Positions 1-11,165 of a DNA stretch of 64,000 nucleotides are shown piece after piece. The notes beneath the pieces are model-generated. The model was given only the letters and a program-made list of their open reading frames with translations. It did no database searches and was not told the DNA's origin. How positions within the stretch are numbered: the first letter of the stretch is position 1; every line of letters begins with the position of its first letter. A program made the translations under genes and the position numbers. Origin of the DNA: Hyaloscypha bicolor E (Eukaryota; Ascomycota; Leotiomycetes; Helotiales; Hyaloscyphaceae); the NCBI RefSeq assembly GCF_002865645.1, contig NW_020194686.1:62001-126000 (forward strand), read 5' to 3'.

Positions 1-549
1 TGCCTTTGCGGCTTCTCTGTGATGGCCACGTCCGCCCCTCGCTGCTCGAGCAAGAGCGTTATCACCTCTTTCCCCCTCATATAATTCCCCGCCGCTGCCT
101 TCACAACCTCTTCTGTAATCACCACGTCCGCCCCTCGCTGCTCGAGCAAGAGCGTCATCACCTCCTCACCGCTCTCTTCATTCCCCGCCGCTGCTACCAC
201 CACCGCTTCTGTGATTACCGTGAGACAATTTCCAATTAGCATCGGAATCACACCACAACTGCCATGCCTCACAGCAACCTGTAAAGGTGTCCTGCCCTGG
301 TTGTTAGTTAAGTCATCTCGGAGCTTCACCCGATTTCCTGCGATTTCCTCTAAATCAAAGCAGGATGCAATAAAAAGAGTTCTGTCCTCGTAAGCTGCAG
401 TGTCTTTTAATTTCTCGCGTAGTCCCCTTCCGATCGAGGAACCATTAAACCGGTCCTCAATTTGACGAGCCCATATAATAATGGCTGATCTTGGATCTGA
501 CTCGTGAGAGAGGAAATAATAGAGAAGGCCCTTGAGTTCGCCGGTAGTC
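1..549 (-). pseudogene. Ankyrin-repeat protein, C-terminal part, broken at 549 and open at the window edge
   Basis: On the minus strand an open frame runs from about 549 to the left edge. It contains two near-identical units with the core TLLLEQRGADV followed by ITEEVVKAAA-like residues, at about 1-90 and 100-200, and upstream a classical ankyrin start, GRTPLQVAVRHG, near 260-295. The direct nucleotide repeat is visible as two copies of a block containing ccgcccctcgctgctcgagc. Such degenerate ankyrin arrays are typical of the C-terminal sensor halves of fungal STAND/NLR-like proteins; that assignment is inference, since no NACHT or NB-ARC part is in the window. The frame hits a stop at about 549 and the sequence beyond turns into RIP-mutated DNA, so the gene looks truncated by transposon insertion or decay. 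An unseen intron at that point is the alternative. Confidence 0.6.
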
Positions 550-1399
550 CTTTAATTAACTGCTAATCACTTCACTTCACTTCTTTATATTATCGTACGT
601 TTGGACCACCCTTAAGCAGTTGGCTCTCGGGGCTCCTGGAAAAAAACTGGTCACGTAAGGAACACCAGAATCGCCCCCTTCTGGGGAATCGCATATCGGA
701 ACGCAATTACATCCAAATCCTTAGAGCTTAGCTTAGGATTATAAAGAGAATACTCGAGTATCTTTCTCTATATTTTAGTAGTTCTGAGATATAAGGGGCT
801 TTTATTATAATTTTTTAAAGCTCGGGGGGAAATCTGAAGCTAGCGGTTCCGTAAAAAGCACTAAGAAAAGAAATCCTGACCTTATATTACTTTCCTCTTT
901 TTCTTCTCTTTATTACTATAGATCCTCCCCGCTTTTATACTTCCTATAGGCAAAACTGGCCTGCTTCTGACTTTATTATAGAGTAGACTAAGCCATATAA
1001 AACTTGCTTTTATTATCGAGTTTATATCCTTTCCCTTTTCTGGCTTAATTAACTAGTTAATAGGCCCGAAATACTACTAATTATATTTAGTAGTACCCTG
1101 TCTTATAAGAACTCGATCCAAATACCCTTTCTATTTCCCGGTAATAATAATAATTAATTATAGATATCTCTATAGACGAGCTAGCCTTATGGCACTAGTA
1201 ATAGATCCGTTAATCGTCTATTACGGCCCCAGTTTATATTATAGAGAATCCTCCTGCCGACCTATTTACTATATAGCCTCTTGCCTTTCTCTTTTACTTC
1301 CGGCTAGCTATTATATATATAACTAGTCTGCTTACGGGTTATTATATAACTTGCAGAGCCCTTTATTTTAGCTATATAAATAATTACTTTAAGGCCTAT
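550..1399. other. RIP-affected junction between the ankyrin relic and the Helitron
   Basis: Base composition falls steadily from normal to very AT-rich over 550-900. The stretch 600-740 is still mixed. I recognise no coding trace or terminal repeat. It presumably holds the 5' end of the Helitron and any flank, but I could not place a 5' TC terminus. Confidence 0.4.
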
Positions 1400-3617
1400 T
1401 ATAAGAAGAACAATATAATATTTCCTCTAATTCACAAGTCTCCTTTATACTTCTCTTACCTCTTTATAAATAATAACCCGCTTTACTAAGCCTTCCGGAC
1501 AAATATCCGAATATATAATTATACTTTTATTTTTATATTAATTAGTTATAAGAAAGATACCCGGATTAACTTCTTTTATAAAATCTAGTACTTTTAGATC
1601 TATAGTAAGCTCTTCTACTTTTAAGGCCTGCTATAGCCTGCTTTATATATTAAATCCTTCTTTATATAACTAATCTATAGGCTACTAACTTCTTTTACTT
1701 AAATTATATAATTCTTTTATAATTTACAAATATATTTACAAATTATAATTCGTTTATTATAATCTATAAAATAGTCTATAAGTATCTTATAAGCTAATAA
1801 ACCGATTTCCGGGTCTTATTTAATCTATAAATATACTTAATTCTTAAATTAGATATTAATTATTATTATAAGAATCTTCTAATAAGTAATAAGGTTATAG
1901 CCCTTATTCCGGACAAGTATATAGATATAAGCTATTATAATCTAGTATTTATAGTTTATAAGGCAGGTTATAAATATCTATAAATATATATAATATATAT
2001 ATTATTCTATTATATTTTATTTTTCTCATATAGTAACCCGGGCTAGTATTATAATTTATAGTTATAAGATTATAATAGAACTCATTAGTAGATATAGCTA
2101 GAATAATAAGTCTTTTACTAGTATTATTTCTATATTTATCTGGCCTTTTTCTTGCTTTTTTATACTAGTTATCTCTTTTAGTAATATATTATTAATATAT
2201 ATATTACTTATAAAACTACTTTACTCGACTAGCTCTATTTATATTAGTAAAATATTCGTATAAATATATATATAAGACTTATAAATATTCTAATTTATAA
2301 GAATATTTATATAAGTAATGTTATCTATTATATTGTTTTTCTATTAAGCTTTATAGATAGTAATTATTTTATATAATAGCTCTTTTAAGACTTAATAGCT
2401 ATTATATAATACTTTAGTAAGCTAAGCTTTTTTATTACTTTTATAGCTAATTTATACTAGCCTAAAATTATAAATTACTTTTTAAATAAATAGTAAACTA
2501 TTAATTATTCGGATTTCCTTTACTAGATCTTTATATTAAAAATAAGAAAGCTATTTATAGACTTAAAGAATTATCTTTTTAGATTATATATAAGCTATAT
2601 ATATATAATTAAATACTAGAAATATAGCCTTTTATATATATATTTGTTTTTATTTTTTAAGAAAAAAGCCGTTTTTTTAATTCCCGATTTAATTAATAAA
2701 GTTATTTATATTAAGCTCCTAAATCTATTATAGGATTCTATAGGCGAACTTATAATTATAGTAACTAGTCAAATATTTTACGAATTATATAGCCTTAAAA
2801 ATAATCCGAAAGCCCTATATATAATTTATAAAATGTCTATAGCCCTACTTATATACTAGAAAAGATTTCCTAAAACATTTATAGCTATAATAATTATTTA
2901 TAAGAATAGATATCTTGAATACTAATACTAGAATAATAGTTATATATTTATAGTTTATAAATCAGGCTTTCTAGACTAGAAAGTCATTTATAATAATTAT
3001 TAGATTATTTTATATAACTTATATCTTTTTTAGAAGTTCTATTCCTATATTAATATTAAGATTTATATTTTTATATAAGTAATTAAGTATATCTATAAAT
3101 ATATTTATAAAGAAACGGATTATATAACTATTATAGTTTTAAGAATAAATAATAAGATTATCTAATACTTTTAAGCTTAATATATAAGTCCTATAAAAGC
3201 TTTCTAGTACCTATTCGAATACCTAATATATTAGGAGTTCTTTTTAGTCTAGTATTTAATAATTTACCTTTTTAAGTAATATATAATCTGCTTTATAAAT
3301 AATTTCTTACTCGAGTAAATTATAAATAGAGCTATAAATACCTGTTTGATTTTAATAGCCTTTTTTAAATATAATATAATATATAAGAATAATTACTAGT
3401 ATTTATATTATAAGTTCCTATAATACTTTATATAAATTACTAAGACCCGGATATAGAAGTATTATAAGCGAGAATATAATATTAGCTATATCTATTATTA
3501 TAGCCTAGTTTCGGGCAAGCGGTTCTATTTATAGCTCTTATTAATAGTTATATATAGTTTATAATTCTTTAATAAGCTTTATTTAATTAAGGGTATTTAT
3601 TATCTTATATACTATAA

Positions 3618-3856
3618 TGGCAGGAATAAAGCAATGAAATAATACTCAAAGATTTATAATTCCAATATCTTACAGAATCTAAAGTTAAGGAAAAAAGGAG
3701 TAAGATATGGCAGTGGATAAGTAGGTATGGCCAAGACTACCGAAACGCCGAGCTTTGGAAGCGAGCTTGGTTTGAATCATAGCTTGGAACCTTAGCTGAA
3801 ACCGACCCCTTAGCTGAAACTACGTTCGTATTAACCATGTAACACTAGCCGTTACA
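3618..3856. repeat. Solo LTR inserted in the Helitron Rep frame
   Basis: A 239-bp insert starts TGGCAGGAAT and ends CCGTTACA (TG...CA) and interrupts the Helitron reading frame. The Rep frame stops at ...ACTATAA and resumes at TATATTACCTG. Flanks are tataa/tatac, a near-match for a 5-bp target duplication. Its base composition is much less AT-rich than its surroundings, so it arrived after most of the RIP or escaped it. No internal region is present, as expected after LTR-LTR recombination. Confidence 0.6.
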
Positions 3857-5810
3857 TATACTATATTACCTGTATTACTTGCGGTTTAGTAAAAAACAAT
3901 CGGAAATAGTTCTAGTATTTTAATAAGGCTATCTGATTAATAATTAGCTATAGTTTATAAATACTTTTTCTTATAGGTATTTATTAGTAACTAATTATAA
4001 ATATATAAGTAATCTGGAACTAATATAAGAAGTATTTCTATAATAACTTAGTCTATAAGCTCGCCTATAACCCATTAATTAACTTCCTGCTATTTTTAAT
4101 TAATTCTTATTATAATTATAGCCTCTTTTTACTTGGTTTTAGTTTTATAGTTTTATAGATTTCTAGTAAATACTTATAAATATTACCTTATCTAAAAATA
4201 CTTTTAATTAGATTATAAGCTATTATATAGCTAATCTATAGATTAATTATATTTGTAAGATATTACTAGTAATTATAATATAAGCCTAACTAAATATAAA
4301 CTAATACTCTTATTTCTAGATAATTCTAGTAGTAATTATAGATAATTTATAAATAACTTACTTCTATTTATAAGACCCGAGCGGAACTAGTAAAATATTT
4401 CTTTATAAGACCTTCTATTACTATTACTATAGCTAAGATAAAGTTATTCTATATATAGTATTAATAAATATTATGGCTTTTCTTTTTCCGAATAGATATA
4501 TATCTTATTTCTAGTTCCAAATCCTGTTTAAGCTTAATAAATTATTTGTAAATATAATTATTAAAACAAGCTAGCTCGGGGTACTCTTATAATCTATAAA
4601 CCTAATTATCTGAAATAAGATATTTATATAATATAAGTATTATTTTAAGATAATATATTATCTAATAATTAATTTATAATTAGTTATAAATAATATTTTC
4701 TTTAAAGAAGTATCTGTAATTCTTGAAAGAAACTTTACCTAGATTTTACTAATAGTTCTATATAATTTATAAGCTAATATAATATAAGCCTGCCTATAAT
4801 AAATATAGATCTAGCTATAGCTCTATTAGTTATTATTATGAATTAATATACGGGTTTAATATAACTTGTCTAAATAGGATTTTATAAACTAGATTAATAG
4901 TTTTCTATATAACCTATTTCTAAATAAGTAAATTATATTCCTGTTTTTTATTCCGTATACCGGATTAGTTACAGACCTAATTAATTATATCTATTTATAA
5001 GACTAACTCTTATAAGTCCTATATAATTACTAGGTCTTTAGTAAATAAATAATTCTATTAATCCTAAATAATATAATTTATAAGTTTAACTAAATAATCT
5101 TAAATATATTTTCTGGCCAGAAATAAATATATTTTATAATAGATTTAGCTAATATAAATAAAACAGATCTTAAGATTACTAAATTATCTCCAAAAGTCTT
5201 ATAAAGTATCTATTTACCGGATCTATTTCTTTTTAAGCTATAATTTAAGATTACTATATCTATAATATTCTTATAGAATCTTTATTTATAGAAAGGATTT
5301 TATAACGGGTTATAGATATTAATATATAGCTTTAAGAGATTCTCGATTCGAATATAGCTACTAAATAGTAATTTTAATAGCTAATTACGAATAATTCCAC
5401 GAATTAAGCTCTAGTTTATAAATTAGTAATTATATTTTATACTTTCTTCTAAGTAGTTTCTATTTATTTTATTCTTTATAATAATTATTAATAAGTTATA
5501 AGGCTAGTTATTTAAGGTAATAGAAGTAGATTTATAATTACTAGTTTTTTCTTATAGCTAGTTCTATATAGCGGCCTTATAAGTAATCTTATAGATAAGG
5601 CTTTATATTCTTTTATTTCCTAATATAAATTATATAAGTAATATAATATATCTAGAAATATTATAAGGTCTTACTTAGCTTTTAACTTACTTACAGGTAA
5701 CTTTATATATTTATAGACTATTTTTCTTCTTATATTATTTATAAAGAATCTGTATCTAATTTATATGTTTAGCTAAAAGCCTTTATTATATTTTAAACTT
5801 ATTCGAGACA

Positions 5811-5889
5811 AGTTTAGGGCAAAATTATTACTAGCCCCGGAGCTTATATAAGGCTACTAGTAATAATTTTTGTAAAGCGGCCCTAAACT
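5811..5889. repeat. 79-bp imperfect palindrome at the end of the Helitron
   Basis: The arms agtttagggc (5,811-5,820) and gccctaaact (5,880-5,889) are perfect inverted repeats. Inside them aaaattattactag...cc (5,821-5,836) pairs with ggctactagtaataatttt (5,852-5,870). It lies about 170 bp after the last recognisable helicase residues. A hairpin near the 3' end is a Helitron hallmark, but this one is longer than usual and could also be a small MITE. Confidence 0.5.
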
Positions 5890-6913
5890 CATATAATATA
5901 TTATCTAATAAGGAAAAAGTAAAACAGAATTCTAAAAGAAAATATAGGCCCCAAGCTAGTTGAATTATAGAAGATCTATATCTAGATAAATACTATCTAT
6001 TATATAATTTATTAGAGTTTAAGTTTCGAATAGTTTAAAGAAATTAGCTAGTACTTTAGATAAGTTAGAATACTATTTATAAAAGATTTCAAATAATTCT
6101 TTAAATTAGATATAGAAGATTTCCTTAATTAGATCCGAGCTCCGTTTCTTCTTTTTAATAAGCTTTTAATACTTAATTAAACTTAGATAAAGACGTTTTC
6201 TAGAAGAGATTAAGGATATAAAACAAGGTATTCTTAATATACGAAAAGAGGGCTTATAAAAAGTATATTAGAAGATTAGTTAAGTAAATTAGGAAAGAGA
6301 ATTAAGGGATTTGAAATAAGAGAATAAAGGAAAGAGAAAGAGGGAATTTAGAGATAGATATTTCAATTTCAAGTTTAGAGAAAATAATATATTATACTAG
6401 TTTAATATTATATAGAATTATAAAGAGCTATATTTTAATACTAGCCTTAGTTTTTATTAGTAAATATAGCCTAAAGTTTTAATTAGTTACAGGCTATTTA
6501 TAGAAATAAAATTACTAATTATATTATAAAATATCTCAAAGTAATAATATAATAATAATTAAAAAGAATTTTATAAATAGAATATAATTATAGGTTAGTA
6601 ATTAATTTATAAAAGATATACTATATTATTATTACTATTATTACTAAAATATAAACGGAATATAATATATATTTTATTTCTAACCTTATTTATCTTTTTT
6701 TAATAATATATAATATAAATAATACTAAAATATATTAGCTTCTATAATACTAGATAAGATAAAATTAATCTATAACTCTCTTATAATCTCTCTTGCCTTT
6801 TTTTATATTTATTATTCTAACTAATTAAAAATAGTAAATAAAATTATAGCTTAATATATAAAGAAAGAAAGAATAAAAAAGTAATAAAAGCAGATAAGAA
6901 TCTTTATATATAT
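5890..6913 (+). other. RIP-mutated DNA with an unassigned coding trace
   Basis: Plus-strand translation from about 6,060 to 6,830, with stops read as Q or W, stays rich in K, E, Q and R (for example KGFEIREQRKEKEG near 6,305-6,345, and KITNYIIKYLKVII near 6,505). The residue mix is less I/N/Y/L-dominated than random AT-rich DNA, so it probably descends from a coding region. I do not recognise the family. It could be a downstream ORF of the Helitron or a separate element. Confidence 0.3.
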
Positions 6914-7203
6914 TATAGTATAGCAAGCCATACTTTCTAAAAATCATATTATTTTAGCGGTTTTGAAATTTTAGTTATATAATAAAGGCCGCGGCCTTTT
7001 ATATATAACTTGCGGGAATTATATAAGAAAGCTAGTTTTTCTATAGTTCTAGAGAATAATTCTTTCTTAGTATTTAATTAATTAAGCTTTTATATACTAT
7101 ATACTATTTATGCTTTTGACCTTATTATTTTATTATTAAGTTACGTTTTGTACTCTGGTATACTTTATATAGGTTTTTGTCTTATTATAGTTTCTCTCCT
7201 ATA
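6914..7203 (+). repeat. Solo LTR of the Ty3 family seen at 19-46 kb
   Basis: This 290-bp block is the reverse complement of the 313-bp LTR at 14,269-14,581 with C-to-T/G-to-A changes. It starts tatagtatagcaagcc and ends gtttctctcctata. Both sides carry ATAT, agreeing with the about 4-bp target duplications of this family, though in AT-rich DNA that is weak evidence. No internal retrotransposon sequence adjoins it. Confidence 0.75.
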
Positions 7204-7559
7204 ATATAGTATTGCCTTTTAATACTAGCCTTTATAAAACCGATCCAGAACTCCGGATTATCCTATTTATATATATATCATAAGGAGAATAGTGGTATAA
7301 TATATAAAGAAGGAAAGAATAGAAAAAGATAGAGGAGATTAAAGGCTTTTATTCCGGATATCTTCTTTTAATAATATACTTGTAATTCTCTAGTACTTTT
7401 AGGGTTAATTATTAAGATCTTAATAATATATATCTCTAACTAGCCTTTTTTCTCAATATATATAGTATTATTCTCAAAGTATAATATTATACTTAACTTC
7501 TATATAATACTTGTTGTATTGAGAATTACTAAATTGGGGCTAGCGCGATCGCTCTGCTT
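7204..7559. other. AT-rich stretch without a recognisable gene
   Basis: RIP-affected DNA that returns to normal composition at about 7,535-7,560 (gctagcgcgatcgctctgc). I see no gene, terminal repeat or RNA. Confidence 0.4.
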
Positions 7560-8400
7560 AGTCAGGATCTGTATACTTACTTCCTGAAGCTTCACACTTC
7601 ACTCAAGATCTTTTCTAGCTAATTCAATTAACTCTTTTACCATTCAATGCAACTCCCTACTCTGTGATCTTTACGTGTATTAATACTTGAATTAAATCAC
7701 GGTTTTAAGAACCAGCCTAGCAGCCTCGTATACCGGATAGTAATAGGCGACCGTCGGTCCTAGCTTCTTATATAAGTAGCTCTCGATATAGTCTATTATC
7801 TTTGCGGGCCGGGAGAAGGTCTTCTTCTTCGTCTTACCGGCATAAAAAAAGAATATACTGAGTCTTCTCGCAGATCAGGGGAAAGGGCTCTGGATCTGGA
7901 GACAATTTACTCGAAGAATATTTTAGGGGTAATGCTTTGCTAGCGGACTGGTAGCTGGAGTGATCGCTGGAGCTCTCGCGGCTCGGGACAGAGTAAGGTT
8001 TAGGCCGTGGCGTCTCCCGCTGAAAACAGAGTGCCACCATCAGATCAACCGCGCGAATCCGGCATCGGACGATGTCTTCCGGACTCAAGTCCTTAGGGAA
8101 GCAGTAGAGGACTTCCTGTAGCCGCGTCCGTTCAGGGAGTTAGTAATGGATAACGGGTTCCACATAATCGGCGGTCTCGATCTTGTTTAGCTGTCTTAAT
8201 TCTTCATTATAAATGCGGTAGAAATACTGTCGCCGGAATGCCTTCTTGATGTCTTCCTCCCACTTCTTAGTCGCACTTCTGATCATTTGACCGAGCTTCT
8301 GGTGTCTCTTCCCATTCTCCGTCTTTTTCGCCAGGTAGAGGAATCACCGAGGAGGCTAACTCCGAAAGCGTATATCCTACTCCTCTACCAAGACCAGAAG
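7560..8400 (-). pseudogene. DUF3435 (fungal tyrosine-recombinase-like) C-terminal relic
   Basis: Minus-strand translation from about 8,330 down gives a YF-containing segment, then RQLN and YVEPV, followed by LPERTRLQEVL, DLSPEDIVRCRIRAVDLMVAL and FPLICEKTQY (to about 7,840). After a stop and frame change, SRPAKIIDYIES follows (about 7,770-7,810). I know this order as the C-terminal part of DUF3435-domain proteins. That broad family includes the captain recombinases of Starship giant transposons, but also many orphan copies. The N-terminal catalytic domain is absent: coding similarity ends by about 8,400, just before the next gene. At least one in-frame stop (about 8,150) and one frameshift (about 7,835) make it a pseudogene. 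Composition is near normal, so RIP here was light. Confidence 0.6.
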
Positions 8401-8598
8401 CATGGAACAAGTCATCACGATCGAGAGTGAAGAAAGCTTCAGTAGAAAATCATATTACTGTTTGTTAAGAACTCCTTCCGTGATCGACGCCCAATCAACG
8501 CAGATGTGTTACCACCTACCCACGCACACATCATTTAACCGAGTGACCCCCTTTTTCCCCAAGCACATCCACAGTCTCCGTACCGTGCCACCCACCAC

Positions 8599-9298
8599 TT
8601 AACAATACAACTTCCCATTAACATCTTGTGTCAAGAACCCGCTGACGCCAAAGGGGTCTGGATTCCCATTGTCCAACACGGTAGTCGGTGCTCCGCCGCC
8701 AGCCTGAGGATTATTCATTGCTTGCAGTAGCTGAAAGCCGATGCTGTCTGTCAAGTTGTAGCCAAGAGTGACATCCGTGGGAAGGTTGGGTGAGGAGTAG
8801 AGTGTGCAGGATCGACGACCTGAGTCCTTAGCGGGGTTATTGGTGTGTTTGAAGACCCAGTTTGTGCAGGTGGTTGGGGCGCTGAGGCAGAGGCTGATGC
8901 AGTCGCAGGCTGTCTTGACCGTGGGGAAGAAAATGTCGACTTCGGTAACGACGCCAGTCATATCGATGCCTTGGAAGTCTGCGTTTGTGAGTTAGCAAGT
9001 AGGTTCAAGATTATAGAAGAAGAAGAAGAAGGATAGACGAGCAAGGAGGTAGAGAAGAGTTAAAGGACGTACAACGAACGCATCCACCTCGGAAGTTGGG
9101 TGGAGTCGTCAGGGTTGGGAATTGCTTAGTTGTGATTTCACTCTTGCAGATGGCCCCTTCCCAGCGGGAGTTGGAATCTTTGAAGATGTTGAAACTGTCG
9201 TCCATGTCATTGTAGTCATGGTCGCCGTTACGTTCCACGACTGCGGCGGTGAGAGCTCCGGACAGGAGGAGAAGGGGTGTAAGGGTGATGAAATGCAT
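8599..9298 (-). CDS. Small secreted cysteine-containing protein (unknown function)
   Basis: Two exons, 9,073-9,298 and 8,599-8,978, are joined across a GTACGT...CAG intron (phase 1) to give 201 residues. The N-terminus MHFITLTPLLLLSGALTAA is a clear signal peptide, followed by an acidic stretch (NGDHDYNDMDD). The mature part holds FRGGCVRYFQGIDMTG across the splice, then several cysteines (ACDCISLCL, TTCTNW, RRSCTLY) and ends in YC. The pattern matches a conserved fungal secreted family that I know only as hypothetical; disulfides are likely. It is intact although DUF3435 and transposon relics flank it. A TATAAG sits about 125 bp upstream and a C/T-rich leader precedes the ATG. An effector-like role is possible but unsupported. 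Confidence 0.8.
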
Positions 9299-9422
9299 TG
9301 TGTTTGACTTTCGATTGAAGAGAATGAAGTATTATTGATTAATATAATTGAGGAGAAAGTGTGTGAATGGGATTCTTTCGAGGTGATGATGTAGCTATGG
9401 AATGAAGAGCGGAATGCTCGTT

Positions 9423-9428
9423 CTTATA
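9423..9428 (-). promoter_or_regulatory. Candidate TATA box of the secreted-protein gene
   Basis: TATAAG on the minus strand, about 125 bp upstream of the ATG at 9,298, with a pyrimidine-rich stretch between. This is position-based inference only. Confidence 0.3.
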
Positions 9429-9429
9429 A

Positions 9430-11165
9430 GTATCGAATTCTCCTCGGCCCGGTTGGGATAGAGATACATATCAACGGTAGCATCGTGGCTGGCGGAGAGA
9501 ACGAGAATCCATTATCGTGGCTTATTTTGAGTTCGCTGACAGCACCTGTGCCAACGTTCATGAGGAGATTGCTTCGTCTGAAGTCGTCCCAACATTGGGC
9601 TGCAGCCCAGCTGCTGCGCCCACCGCCATTCCAACTCAGCTGCCAATCTTGTCGAAGAGGAAATAAGCACAACAGCATGAATGACATAAAGTAATACAAT
9701 GATTGGAACGCCTCATCACGGGATCATGAGGTTCTTGCATGCAGAAACTGACAAATATTGAGGAAGCAACTTAAATTTCGAGAGAGCCGTTGGAGGCGTT
9801 TGGCGTAACGCTGAATACGAACGTGGCTGCACGCAGACCCTCGAAATAGGCCTAGAGCCGCGGGCATAACCTTGAAAGAGGGGTCAGGCCCTGGCTGCCA
9901 ATATTCTTATTTTGAGTTTCCTGGGGAAATTTCTGAGTGAGGTGTCAGATGGGCTTGGCCGGAGAGGGGTTTTCAGCTCGACAGCCCTCTTGCATGCAGG
10001 TGCTTTTTGACAGCGCCACTAGTCGGGAGGGAGATTACTTCCGGGTACTCCGTAACGGCTGCAAGTGGACGCATTCGGCACGTGAATAAAGTTTTGGCTA
10101 CAGCTGATCGATCGATGAAGCCTAAGATCCAAATGGCTCGAATGATGAGATGTTCCATCAGCGTCTTGCCTGGATCTGTGGTGATGTGAAGCCGCTAAGG
10201 ATTACTTTCAATATTAATTACTTGCAGGCCGATAAGCGATTGCTTCAGCTTCACTGAAGATAATTTTAGATAAAGCTTGATGAGCTTGATGATCCTGCAG
10301 GATCCGTGTTAGGCCGGAAAATTTAGGGCTGCCGGGGTGCCGAGCCCCTAAGCAAACCGCAGCAAAGCATGTGCTGGACAAGTCACTCGCAGGCGAAAAG
10401 AAGAACATGCGTTTTCGGGATCAAGAGGATCTAGCATCCTAGCAGACACACCAAATATTAATATATCCCACTGAGAGATCAAGAACCATCAAGTATCGCG
10501 ACGGTGTGGAATGCGCTGCAGACTGACCATTACTGCCGAGAAGGATGAGGAGGCACTTCCGGAAGGATGGAGACCCGATAGGACTTTCTCTCGTGTCGAA
10601 TGAATCACAGATACGATATATCAAACCTTGATAATATTTGAAGAAAGATGATTATTATGAGGAGGAAATTCCGGCTCAAAATCTACAAATAAAACTATAG
10701 TAACTACTCATACGAGCATCTTACTTGAAGAAGGCAGATGATAAGGTAAGCTATGAAAATAGTCACTTTTCAATGGGAAGAGGATTGCAATAAAGAAGAG
10801 TGTAGGTGGGGTGAGTATTGGACTCATAAAATCTTAGGATACTAGGGTTCACTAATATTAGAATTGAGAAGCTGCCAGTGACTAACTCCTCGAAGCAGAC
10901 TTCAAAGTACCTGGATGATCCCCGTGGAGTTAACCACTGTCTCGTAGTTTATTGTCTCGAAAAAAAAAAAACCTGGCTTAGAGATAACATCGTTGTCCAA
11001 CTCGTGATTGTCTATTCCTCTACAGTTAGAAGAGATAAAAATAACTTTTACCCAAGTTGAAATAAATGCATCCTAGAATATGGTTAGAACGTGGATCCTG
11101 GCCAAGTGGTTTCTAAAATAGCTAGCACGAGATGAAATACTTATGAAACATAGAAAACTAGTTAC
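9430..11165. other. 1.7-kb stretch without a recognisable gene
   Basis: Base composition is normal to moderately AT-rich. Short ORFs on both strands overlap one another without domain-like content or credible splice pairs. I see no terminal repeats or RNA genes. Confidence 0.4.

Larger units (their letters stand above)
1400..5889 (+). mobile_element. Helitron, RIP-inactivated, with Rep and helicase
   Basis: Reading the plus strand and treating TAA/TAG as mutated CAA/CAG/TGG gives a nearly continuous Helitron protein. Around 2,100-2,470 is the Rep N-terminal region (LFQQYIIN, ATIQYF-like and FFITF segments). Around 2,600-2,720 lies the HUH region, where the histidines have decayed. At 3,070-3,130 is the hallmark VIKYIYKYIYK block, then ARYISP-like residues near 3,185. 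The frame resumes after a solo LTR (3,618-3,856) into the helicase, with a Walker A remnant KIFLYKTF near 4,410, and ends with the conserved C-terminal part near 5,230-5,640 (LPDLFLFKLQFK, RIIPRIKLQ). Helitrons are rolling-circle DNA transposons. Coding is dead through dozens of transition stops. The outer limits given are approximate. Confidence 0.8.
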
